DNA from: Candidatus Daviesbacteria bacterium
GTDB lineage: Bacteria; Patescibacteria; Microgenomatia; Daviesbacterales; UBA10151
Assembly: GCA_028687915.1 (NCBI GenBank)
Contig: JAQTZF010000001.1
Location: forward strand, 186,001-250,000
Length of the DNA: 64,000 nt
Reading direction: 5' to 3'
The first letter of the stretch is position 1. Every line of letters begins with the position of its first letter. The notes below the pieces were generated by a model. The model was not told the DNA's origin, ran no database searches, and saw nothing but the letters and a program-made list of their open reading frames with translations. The position numbers and the translations under genes were made by a program. Shown in pieces: positions 32,938-40,261 of this stretch.

Positions 32938-32947
32938 AAGTGACTCG

Positions 32948-32976
32948 ATAGTAAAATATTTATTTCAAAAAGTAAA
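32948..32976 (-). promoter_or_regulatory. Predicted promoter of the 85-aa gene
   Basis: On the minus strand TTTACT (32976-32971), 17-base spacer, TACTAT (32953-32948), then 10 bases to the ATG at 32937. Confidence 0.45.
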
Positions 32977-33019
32977 GAAGGTGCCAGTGTTTTAATTGGT
33001 ATGTTAGACTAAGTGGGAA

Positions 33020-33493
33020 ATGGGTAAATTAAGACAAGCAACTTCATGCTTTTTAATTAAAGATAATAAAGTGCTTTTGGCTATGAAAAAAAGGGGATTT
33101 GGGGTTGGGAAATGGAATGGTCCTGGTGGAAAACCAAATTCTGGTGAGAGTATAGAAGAAACTGCTGTTAGGGAAACCCTGGAAGAGATAGGTGTAACTA
33201 TTAAGTCTTTTGATAGAGTAGCTACTTTAGACTTTTTCTTTCCTGCTGATTTAGCAAAAAAGGACTGGAATCAGCAGGTTTGTGTTTATTTGGTAACTGA
33301 TTGGGAAGGGGAACCAGTAGAAACAGAGGAGATGAAGCCAGCCTGGTTTAAGTATGAGGAAATTCCTTATAAAGATATGTGGGTAGATGATATTTACTGG
33401 CTGCCTCAGGTTTTACAGGGCAAAAAACTTAAAGGAACTTTTTCTTTTACTCCTGATGAATCCTTGCAGGATTTTGAAGTAATTGAAATCTAA
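33020..33493 (+). CDS. MTH1 (NUDT1)-like Nudix hydrolase
   Basis: 157 aa. The Nudix box is GGKPNSGESIEETAVRETLE followed by EIGV. Around it the sequence follows human MTH1 closely: MKKRGFGVGKWNGPGGK before the box, then VETEEMKPAWFKYEEIPYKD and MWVDDIYWLPQVLQGKKLKG after it. MTH1 hydrolyses oxidised purine dNTPs such as 8-oxo-dGTP and 2-OH-dATP, so nucleotide-pool cleaning is likely. An extended -10 element (TGT-TAGACT, 33002-33010) lies 9 bases upstream of the start. Confidence 0.9.
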   Translation: MGKLRQATSCFLIKDNKVLLAMKKRGFGVGKWNGPGGKPNSGESIEETAVRETLEEIGVTIKSFDRVATLDFFFPADLAKKDWNQQVCVYLVTDWEGEPVETEEMKPAWFKYEEIPYKDMWVDDIYWLPQVLQGKKLKGTFSFTPDESLQDFEVIEI

Positions 33494-33507
33494 AAACTAT
33501 CCTATAG

Positions 33508-33536
33508 TTGCTTTTTGCCTTGTTTTGTTCTAAAAT
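33508..33536 (+). promoter_or_regulatory. Predicted leaderless promoter for the 33545 gene
   Basis: TTGCTT (33508-33513), 17-base spacer, TAAAAT (33531-33536), 8 bases to ATG 33545. The spacing decides the start over an in-frame upstream start at 33515 that lies inside the spacer. Confidence 0.6.
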
Positions 33537-33544
33537 ATATTACT

Positions 33545-34084
33545 ATGCCAGTTGATATATTAGCTGAAAATCCTATTCTGGAAAAGCAATTGGAAAGCGC
33601 TACTCCTCAACGTTTAATGACCCTATATAAAAAGTGGTTTAAAGATAATTACCCTGGGCAGGAAATTGACTACAAAATAATAAAAGATTCATTAGATGGT
33701 ACAATCTCCAAATTTAGATTAAATCCATTAGCTGAAAAACACTATTCTGGTTTACGCTATTATCCTGAAATAAGAATTGCTGAAACAGATTTTGGGGCTA
33801 CAAGGCTTACTGATCTTAGAGGAAAACTTATGGATAAATTAATAGCTTATCCTGAGCAGGCAATACCTTTTAGCGCGTTATTCAGATGCTGGGAAGGTGA
33901 TTACAGCGGGGCGTTTAATCTCTTAAAAGTACATATGTTTTACATGAGAGAAGATTTACGCATTCTCTATGAAAAAGGGGGAGTAGATTTATCTCCTTAT
34001 CCTATTCCGGTTTCCGTTATGACAGTAGGATATAAATTATCGAGTGAGTATGATTGGAAAACATTAGATCGACTATCTAGATAA
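33545..34084 (+). CDS. Hypothetical protein, 179 aa, possible winged-helix end
   Basis: Not recognised. The N-terminal half is helical (ILEKQLESATPQRLMTLYKK). The C-terminal half (IPFSALFRCWEGDYSGAFNL then LKVHMFYMREDLRILYE) has the rhythm of a response-regulator-type winged helix, but this is only a resemblance. It has its own leaderless-type promoter and precedes the DHH-like gene. Confidence 0.62.
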   Translation: MPVDILAENPILEKQLESATPQRLMTLYKKWFKDNYPGQEIDYKIIKDSLDGTISKFRLNPLAEKHYSGLRYYPEIRIAETDFGATRLTDLRGKLMDKLIAYPEQAIPFSALFRCWEGDYSGAFNLLKVHMFYMREDLRILYEKGGVDLSPYPIPVSVMTVGYKLSSEYDWKTLDRLSR

Positions 34085-34094
34085 TTTATTGAAC

Positions 34095-34123
34095 TTGATT
34101 ATTATGGGTCATTTTGATAAAAT
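34095..34123 (+). promoter_or_regulatory. Predicted leaderless promoter for the DHH-like gene
   Basis: TTGATT (34095-34100), 17-base spacer, TAAAAT (34118-34123), 9 bases to ATG 34133. Confidence 0.6.
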
Positions 34124-34132
34124 CTGCAGTAC

Positions 34133-35215
34133 ATGAAATACGATACTCAAGTTTCCCAAATCCAACCGGCTATAACTGGAGCACAAAACATTTTAATTGC
34201 TATTCCTACTGAAGTTACAATTGACCGTTTAGCTTCTGGGTTAGCTCTGTATTTATCTTTAAAAACTGCTGGGAAAAATGTATCAATTGTGACAGATGGA
34301 GTTTTAACAGTTGGGTTTACTCATCTTTTTGGAATAGGAAATGTTAAAAATACTTTGCCTCAAAACTCGAGTGGTGATTACACAATTACTTTAGGTAATG
34401 TTGTTGCCCCTGATGGGCATATTCCAGCTTTGCAAAACCTGGATTGGGCACCTGCAGGTAACACTAAATCAGATTTAAAGCTAACCTTTCATGTTAATCC
34501 GGGACAAAAATTTGAACCCACTTTTGTAACACCTGCACATGAAGGTGGAAACTTTGACCTAATTATTACAATCGGTGCAAATACCTGGTTATCACTTGGC
34601 TCTATTTATGCCAACAGTTCCCAAATGTTTACTAATACTACAATTTTAAATATTGATAACCAGTCAGAAAATACAAATTATGGACAAATAAATTTGGTTG
34701 ATGGAGAGGCTTCTTTATCTGAGATCATTGGTTTATTATTACCAGCCTTAAATTTACCATATGAGGCAGATACTGCCAGTAATATAATTGCAGGGCTTTA
34801 TGATAAAACTCAAGGTTTGCAAACAGCAGGAGCTGATACTTATGAGGTTATGGCTCAAGCTTTAAGAGTTGGTGGACAAAAGCCATCCAATAGTTCAAAT
34901 ACTGCTCCAATGTCTGAGCCAGCTGCTCAGGCAGCTTCTACTACTGGTATGCCTGCATGGGTAGATGCTCCAGCACCGATTCAATCAGAGACATCTACTA
35001 TCTCAAGTTCATCACAAGGTTTAAATATTAGTCCTTTTCTAAATCCACAGAACTTTTCTGTTGATACTACTGCTGCTTCTACACCTCAACCAGAAATACA
35101 GCCTCAACCACAACAATCTGCAGAAGAAGTACCAATGGGTGAGCAAGCACAAACAACTAGTCCGGAAGCTGATTGGCTAACACCAAAGATTTTCAAAAGC
35201 AGCAAAATCGGTTAA
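34133..35215 (+). CDS. DHH-phosphoesterase-like protein lacking the DHH motif
   Basis: 360 aa. The start (ILIAIPTEVTIDRLASGLAL then YLSLKTAGKNVSIV) matches the first strand-helix unit of NrnA-type DHH phosphoesterases, but the catalytic Asp/His there are gone. The block LNIDNQSENTNYGQINLVDG followed by EASLSEIIGLLL aligns with the family's IDHH...NLVD..AS..E segment; IDNQ (174-177) replaces IDHH. The C-terminal 110 residues are Ser/Thr/Pro/Gln-rich and disordered. It is probably catalytically dead. Its place between infB and rpsO is where many bacteria have nrnA. Confidence 0.72.
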   Translation: MKYDTQVSQIQPAITGAQNILIAIPTEVTIDRLASGLALYLSLKTAGKNVSIVTDGVLTVGFTHLFGIGNVKNTLPQNSSGDYTITLGNVVAPDGHIPALQNLDWAPAGNTKSDLKLTFHVNPGQKFEPTFVTPAHEGGNFDLIITIGANTWLSLGSIYANSSQMFTNTTILNIDNQSENTNYGQINLVDGEASLSEIIGLLLPALNLPYEADTASNIIAGLYDKTQGLQTAGADTYEVMAQALRVGGQKPSNSSNTAPMSEPAAQAASTTGMPAWVDAPAPIQSETSTISSSSQGLNISPFLNPQNFSVDTTAASTPQPEIQPQPQQSAEEVPMGEQAQTTSPEADWLTPKIFKSSKIG

Positions 35216-35232
35216 AATAACTTTAACCTATA

Positions 35233-35820
35233 ATGAAGTCAAAAGAGATTCCTTCAACTATTCAAGCTCAAGCAGACCGTTTTAAAACACTTTTAACAGC
35301 AGTTAATGAAGGGGAAAAGCTCTATATTGTGGCTGGTTTAGCTAACAGGCCTTTTTATGAACAAGTTGAGGGAGCTATCAGGCATACATATGAGGAAAAA
35401 GGGGTGCAAGCCAATATTATTGCAGGACCCATTCTATCAGTTGATGAACATGGAGATTCTCCATTATTAAGACTTGCCCGTGGTGATAACCCTTCGGCAA
35501 TATTATATGCTTCAAGCTTTCGTTCACGAGAACATTATAGAATAATTGGTAATCAGACAATTCAGGTTGAAAACCGCCATATGCCTTTACAAGAAGATAG
35601 AAGAATGATGGAATACAATGATGCATACTCCATGGCGATTTATATTAATTATTTTAAAGCCGCTGTTAGCCTTTTTTGTAAAAGATGGTCAAGGGATTAT
35701 CAGGATCTTTTTATCAGAATTGGGGATAATGATATTAAAGAAATACTTTCAGATTTTGATTATGATTTTAAAACAACTAGGGAAATTCGGAATCACCTAG
35801 GTCAGGCTTTACTTGATTAA
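35233..35820 (+). CDS. Hypothetical protein, 195 aa
   Basis: Not recognised. Mixed alpha/beta: KLYIVAGLANRPFYEQVEGA, then ANIIAGPILSVDEHGDSPLL, then SREHYRIIGNQTIQVENRHM. The last stretch resembles the end of phospholipase-D-like or nucleotide-binding folds (H-x-R-x-I-G), but no HKD motif exists. It starts 17 bases after the DHH-like gene and is probably cotranscribed with it. The C-terminus is helical and charged. Confidence 0.62.
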   Translation: MKSKEIPSTIQAQADRFKTLLTAVNEGEKLYIVAGLANRPFYEQVEGAIRHTYEEKGVQANIIAGPILSVDEHGDSPLLRLARGDNPSAILYASSFRSREHYRIIGNQTIQVENRHMPLQEDRRMMEYNDAYSMAIYINYFKAAVSLFCKRWSRDYQDLFIRIGDNDIKEILSDFDYDFKTTREIRNHLGQALLD

Positions 35821-35838
35821 AGAAACCAATCTATGCCC

Positions 35839-35867
35839 TTGTAAAGTTTTATAAATTTTGTTAAACT
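35839..35867 (+). promoter_or_regulatory. rpsO promoter
   Basis: TTGTAA (35839-35844), 17-base spacer, TAAACT (35862-35867). Start predicted near 35874, leaving a leader of about 52 bases before ATG 35926. Confidence 0.55.
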
Positions 35868-35879
35868 TCGTTAGTACTT

Positions 35880-35910
35880 AAGGTTTACTTCAGGCACCGA
35901 GGTTTACCTT
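35880..35910 (+). promoter_or_regulatory. Repeat-containing rpsO leader
   Basis: AGGTTTAC occurs twice, 19 bases apart (35881-35888 and 35900-35907); AAGGT (35880-35884) can pair with ACCTT (35906-35910). Ribosomal protein S15 controls its own mRNA through varied leader structures in several phyla, so this may be such a site; the pairing is weak. Confidence 0.35.
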
Positions 35911-35925
35911 TAGAAAGATAAAAAG

Positions 35926-36195
35926 ATGCCTTTAGATATAAAATCAAAACAACAAATTATTGAAGAGTTTGCTACCCACAAGGGAGATACTGGTTCTCCA
36001 GAAGTTCAAGCAGCATTACTAACCGAACAAGTCAAAAATCTTACTGCTCATTTAAAAGAACATCCACATGATATCCATTCCAGAAGAGGATTATTATCCA
36101 TGGTTAACCGTAGAAGGAGACTCTTACAATACTTACTGAAAAAAGATAATGAAAGATACCAAGTCCTAATTGGAAAATTAGGTTTGAGTAAATGA
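35926..36195 (+). CDS. rpsO: Ribosomal protein S15
   Basis: An 89-aa helical 16S rRNA-binding protein: THKGDTGSPEVQAALLTEQV, then HSRRGLLSMVNRRRRLLQYL, both highly conserved. It bridges the 30S platform and contacts helix H34 of 23S rRNA. No clear Shine-Dalgarno is present (GAAAGA only). It is followed by pnp, the widespread rpsO-pnp arrangement. Confidence 0.97.
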   Translation: MPLDIKSKQQIIEEFATHKGDTGSPEVQAALLTEQVKNLTAHLKEHPHDIHSRRGLLSMVNRRRRLLQYLLKKDNERYQVLIGKLGLSK

Positions 36196-36206
36196 GTAAA
36201 ATAGTG

Positions 36207-36212
36207 TATAAT
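36207..36212 (+). promoter_or_regulatory. -10 box of pnp promoter
   Basis: TATAAT just after the rpsO stop; a weak -35 (TTTGAG, 36183-36188) lies 18 bases upstream. Transcription from here gives a leader of about 95 bases before ATG 36313. Confidence 0.5.
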
Positions 36213-36234
36213 AGCTTTAGGTGTTCGGATTTGA

Positions 36235-36287
36235 GATTGCAAAGAGAGAATTAGATAATCTAGTTTACTCTTCTACAGTTTCCAATC
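36235..36287 (+). promoter_or_regulatory. Long stem-loop in pnp leader
   Basis: An inner stem of 14 positions (36242-36255 with 36259-36272; one A-A mismatch, two G-T wobbles, loop TAA) is enclosed by GATTG / CAATC (36235-36239 with 36283-36287). In E. coli a pnp leader hairpin cut by RNase III and trimmed by PNPase mediates autocontrol; this structure could serve the same purpose. Confidence 0.6.
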
Positions 36288-36312
36288 CACATCTAAAATT
36301 AGAAAATTTAAT

Positions 36313-38508
36313 ATGAAACAACAAAAGACTATAACCAGGGAACTGGATTTAAATGGCCGTAAACTCACTTTAGAGACTGGCTACCTAGCTCAAGCTGCAG
36401 ATGCTGCAGTGCTTGCAACATGGGGAGAAACAGTAATACTCGCTACAGTAGCTGCTAAACCTCTTGCTTCTGATCCTGGATATTTCCCTTTATCAGTTGA
36501 ATATGTTGAAAAATATTATGCAGGAGGCAGAATTACCGCTCAAAAGTTTATAAAGCGAGAAACCAGACCACCAGAAGACGCTATCCTTGCAGGTCGTGCA
36601 ATTGATCGGGCTATTCGTCCTTTATTCCCACATGATTTTCCTTATGAAGTACAACTTATTGTAAATGTCTTATCCTTTGATGGAGAAAATGATCCTGTTA
36701 CTTTAGGTTTTATAGCAGCAGCAGCAGCAGTTTCTTTATCTTCAGTACCTTTTGCAGGACCAATGGGAACTGTTAGAGTAGGGTTAAAAGATGGGGAATT
36801 TGTAGTAAACCCAACTTTATCTGAATATGATTCTCTTGATTTAAATCTATTAGTAGCAGCCACTAAAGAAAAAGTTGCCATGATTGAAACAGTGGCAGAT
36901 GAAGTAGAGGATGAATTGGTATTTGATGGTATTAAAAAAGCTCACACTGAGGCACAAAAAATTGTTAATTTAATTGAAGATTTTGCTAAAGAAGCTGGTA
37001 AGACAAAAGTTGTATTTTCCTCTTTAAATGAATCTGTAGAAGAAGCAGTAATGAAAGAGGTTAAAACTGAAGTTAAGGCCAAGATTCAGGCTGCCTTATC
37101 TGATCCAATAAACCCATGGCATGAGGCTACAGGCGATATTATTAAACAAGAATTAGCACTTAAATATGCTGATACATTATCTTCAACTATTTTGCGGGGT
37201 ATTTTTGATAAAGTTGCTAAGGAATTGATGAATGATTTGATCTTAAATCAAGGTAAAAGAGTTGATGGCAGAGCTATGACTGATATTCGTCCAATTGATA
37301 TTAAAGTTGGACTACTTCCAAGAGCACACGGTTCAGCAGTTTTCCAACGTGGTTCTACTCAAGTTTTATCAATTGCAACTGTAGGACCACTTTCTTTATC
37401 TCAAACCCTAGAAGGTATGATGGGAGAATCAACCAAGAAATTTATGCATCATTACAATATGGGAATTAATCCTTTCTCAGTGGGAGATGTTAAAAGAATT
37501 GGTGCTCCAAACAGAAGAGATATTGGTCATGGAGCTTTAGTTGAAAAATCATTAGTTAATGTTATTCCTTCTAATGAAGATTTCCCTTATGCAGTCAGAG
37601 TAGTATCAGAAGTTTTAGCAGCTAATGCTTCTACTTCCCAAGCAGCTCTTTGTGCTTCCACTTTGGCTCTTATGAATGCTGGTGTTAAGATTAAAAATCC
37701 TGTGGCTGGTATTGCCTTAGGTTTATTATCCAATGAAGAAAAATTCCAGGTAATTACTGATATGCAGGCTGTAGAAGACTTTTATGGTCAGATGGATTTT
37801 AAAGTTGCCGGAACTGTTAAGGGTGTAACAGCAATCCAAATGGATACTAAACTACATGGTTTATCTTTTGAAATTATTGAAGAAGCTTTGAAGCAAGGTA
37901 AAGCTGCCAGACTCGTTATCATAGAAGAAATTAATAAAGCTATTCCAGAGGTTGGACCAATGTCCAAATATGCACCAAAGATTGAGATTACTCACATTAA
38001 ACCAGAAAGTATTGGAGCTTTAATTGGACCAGGTGGTAAAAATATTAATGCTATTATTGCCAGAACTGGTGCTCAAATTGATATTGAAGATGATGGAATG
38101 GTGATGGTTTCTTCAACAGATGATGAAGCAATTAGAAAAGCAATTTCTGAAATTGATGGAATGTTTAAAGAAGTTGCTGTTGGTGAAGTTTATGAAGGTA
38201 AAGTAGTAAAACTAGCTACTTTTGGAGCATTTGTTGAAATCTTACCTGGTCGCGACGGATTGGTTCATGTTTCTCAAATGGCACCAGAACGAGTGGAAAA
38301 TCCAGCAGATATTGTTTCTGAAGGTCAAACAGTTAAGGTCAGAGTAACTGATGTTGATCCATCTGGTAAAATTGGTTTATCAATGTTATTCGGAGAACAA
38401 ATAAAGCCAGATAGTGAACGAAGACCAAGTGGCGGTGGAAATAGACGTGATTTTGGTGGTCAGAGACGTGAGTTTGGTAATAATTCTTCTGATAGACGTC
38501 GAAGATAA
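36313..38508 (+). CDS. pnp: Polynucleotide phosphorylase
   Basis: 731 aa: two RNase PH domains (about 10-220 and 310-540) with a helical linker, then KH (SIGALIGPGGKNINAIIART) and S1 (GEVYEGKVVKLATFGAFVEI). The tail is Arg/Gly-rich (RRPSGGGNRRDFGGQRREFG), probably binding RNA. It degrades RNA 3' to 5' using phosphate. Conserved residues in the second PH domain (GKRVDGR, KFMHHYN, FSVGD) are intact. A gene cluster ending in RNase J follows. Confidence 0.97.
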   Translation: MKQQKTITRELDLNGRKLTLETGYLAQAADAAVLATWGETVILATVAAKPLASDPGYFPLSVEYVEKYYAGGRITAQKFIKRETRPPEDAILAGRAIDRAIRPLFPHDFPYEVQLIVNVLSFDGENDPVTLGFIAAAAAVSLSSVPFAGPMGTVRVGLKDGEFVVNPTLSEYDSLDLNLLVAATKEKVAMIETVADEVEDELVFDGIKKAHTEAQKIVNLIEDFAKEAGKTKVVFSSLNESVEEAVMKEVKTEVKAKIQAALSDPINPWHEATGDIIKQELALKYADTLSSTILRGIFDKVAKELMNDLILNQGKRVDGRAMTDIRPIDIKVGLLPRAHGSAVFQRGSTQVLSIATVGPLSLSQTLEGMMGESTKKFMHHYNMGINPFSVGDVKRIGAPNRRDIGHGALVEKSLVNVIPSNEDFPYAVRVVSEVLAANASTSQAALCASTLALMNAGVKIKNPVAGIALGLLSNEEKFQVITDMQAVEDFYGQMDFKVAGTVKGVTAIQMDTKLHGLSFEIIEEALKQGKAARLVIIEEINKAIPEVGPMSKYAPKIEITHIKPESIGALIGPGGKNINAIIARTGAQIDIEDDGMVMVSSTDDEAIRKAISEIDGMFKEVAVGEVYEGKVVKLATFGAFVEILPGRDGLVHVSQMAPERVENPADIVSEGQTVKVRVTDVDPSGKIGLSMLFGEQIKPDSERRPSGGGNRRDFGGQRREFGNNSSDRRRR

Positions 38509-38516
38509 AAATTTTT

Positions 38517-39215
38517 ATGTTGAAGGGGTTTTTCTCCAAAGAAAAAATTATACTTGGAACCTTAATCTTGGTTCTTTTAAGTCTTATCTCTTTTATATTT
38601 TTTCGTTTTCAGTTAACAGAAAATGGTTTGGTATCAGCCAAAGGGTTGTATGCCGGTATGCAGAGGAGTTTAAGTCCGTCGCAGGCATATATCACTCTGG
38701 ATAAAGATAATCTAAAAATTGTATTTAAAATTACTAACGCTGATAAACAAGTATTTGCAGAATTTTTAAAAAGTGTTGGAATTAAAAATTTTGAGGAACA
38801 GGAAATAAACATTAAATTTGCTGATCAGAACGGAGAAGAGTTGAATAAAATATTGCGTAAAAATAATTTAATTTCAGATGAAACCACAAAAGTTAGTTTA
38901 AATTTAAAGATTTTGACTAAAGAAATAGACTTTGATAATAAAAAAGTATTTGGACCATTTGATTCTGTAGCAGAAAATTTATTGGAAAATCCAAGTGATG
39001 CAGGCAGTATTAGAACTGAAGCCTTAGGGGGATCTGGCTATTTGGTGGAAATTGATAATCCGGAAAAAGTTTTAACAGAAGGAACTTTATCTGGTAAATT
39101 AAAATTATCAGAAAACTTAGTAGATTCTGGATGGTGGCAAGTTGTGACTAAATTAGCTAAAATTAATTTGAAGATACAAGATGGTGTGCTTACAGGTGCA
39201 TTTATCTTAAAATAA
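38517..39215 (+). CDS. Hypothetical single-pass membrane protein, 232 aa
   Basis: Not recognised. A short basic head, one hydrophobic helix (about 11-31) and a soluble region rich in Lys, Asp and Asn (about 35-232) predicted outside the cell or facing the envelope. Segments such as DKDNLKIVFKITNADKQVFA suggest beta structure. It lies 8 bases after pnp and 2 bases before the Lon-like gene, so it belongs to the same transcription unit. No function is assigned. Confidence 0.68.
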   Translation: MLKGFFSKEKIILGTLILVLLSLISFIFFRFQLTENGLVSAKGLYAGMQRSLSPSQAYITLDKDNLKIVFKITNADKQVFAEFLKSVGIKNFEEQEINIKFADQNGEELNKILRKNNLISDETTKVSLNLKILTKEIDFDNKKVFGPFDSVAENLLENPSDAGSIRTEALGGSGYLVEIDNPEKVLTEGTLSGKLKLSENLVDSGWWQVVTKLAKINLKIQDGVLTGAFILK

Positions 39216-39217
39216 TT

Positions 39218-40261
39218 ATGGATCAAACTGCCCAACCAAACGATAATTTCTCCAAACTAAGACAGAAAATTAAAGACAATAATTTACCAGCAAATTTAGT
39301 TGAAAAACTAAATGATGAGCTGGACCGTCTGCAAAAAATGGTAGCAGCAACAGGTTATAAGTTTGAGTTTGATAAAGTGTTTGAGTATATAAATTTTGTG
39401 GCCTCATTACCTTTTAATAATTCCAGCCAGGATATTTTGGATTTAAAACGAACAGAAGCAATGTTAAATGAAAATCATTATGGCTTGAATATAGTCAAAG
39501 AAAGAATTTTAGAATATATGTCAATTTTAATATTAAATGCCAATAAAGGAGAAAAACTTCGTTCTCCTATATTATCTTTTGTAGGGTTAGTTGGATCAGG
39601 TAAAACATCAATTGCTTATTCTATAGCAGAAAGCATGGGACGAAAAATTATCAGAATTCCTTTTGGAGGACTAAGTTCTGTGACAGATTTAAGAGGTCAA
39701 TCAAGAGTTAACGCGGATGCGGAACCAGGGTTATTAATGAAATCAATTATGAGAGAAGGTGTAAATAATCCTGTAATATTATTGGATGAAATAGACCGAG
39801 TAGCCACAGAATCACGAGCAGATTTAATGGGGGTTTTGGTGGAGCTTTTGGATCCTAATCAAAACTTTGCCTTTATTGATAAATATGTGGATTTTCCATT
39901 TGATTTATCAAAAGCTTTATTTATAGCCACAGCCAATAATACAGGTAATATTGCTACAGCAGTACTTGACAGAATGGAAATGATTGAGATGCCAGGCTAT
40001 TCTGACGAAGAAAAAATTGTTATTGCTAAGAAATACTTAATGCCAAAGATTATAAAATCAGCAGGATTACCAGACAATACAATAATAATTGATGAAGCGT
40101 TATGGCCCCAGATTGTTAGGCCTTTAGGGTTTGACGCCGGAATCAGGTCATTGCAACGTAATATCGAGACTATTGTTCGTAAAGTTGCTAAACAAGTAGT
40201 AGAGGGTAATGCGGGCCCCTATAGCTTAACAGCGGAAAATGTAGGAAAATATATAGGTTAA
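39218..40261 (+). CDS. Lon-like AAA+ ATPase without protease domain
   Basis: 347 aa equivalent to the middle of Lon: the helical neck (about 20-80, VFEYINFVASLPFN), TEAMLNENHYGLNIVKERIL, Walker A GLVGSGKT (123-130), Walker B VILLDEID (186-193), sensor-1 IATANN, Arg-finger region AVLDRMEMIEMPGYSDEEK and the small AAA domain with AGIRSLQRNIETIVRK. It stops at VGKYIG, exactly where Lon's Ser-Lys protease domain would begin. The N-terminal LAN domain is also missing. The TAA stop shares TAATG with RNase J, so the two are translationally coupled. Confidence 0.92.
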   Translation: MDQTAQPNDNFSKLRQKIKDNNLPANLVEKLNDELDRLQKMVAATGYKFEFDKVFEYINFVASLPFNNSSQDILDLKRTEAMLNENHYGLNIVKERILEYMSILILNANKGEKLRSPILSFVGLVGSGKTSIAYSIAESMGRKIIRIPFGGLSSVTDLRGQSRVNADAEPGLLMKSIMREGVNNPVILLDEIDRVATESRADLMGVLVELLDPNQNFAFIDKYVDFPFDLSKALFIATANNTGNIATAVLDRMEMIEMPGYSDEEKIVIAKKYLMPKIIKSAGLPDNTIIIDEALWPQIVRPLGFDAGIRSLQRNIETIVRKVAKQVVEGNAGPYSLTAENVGKYIG

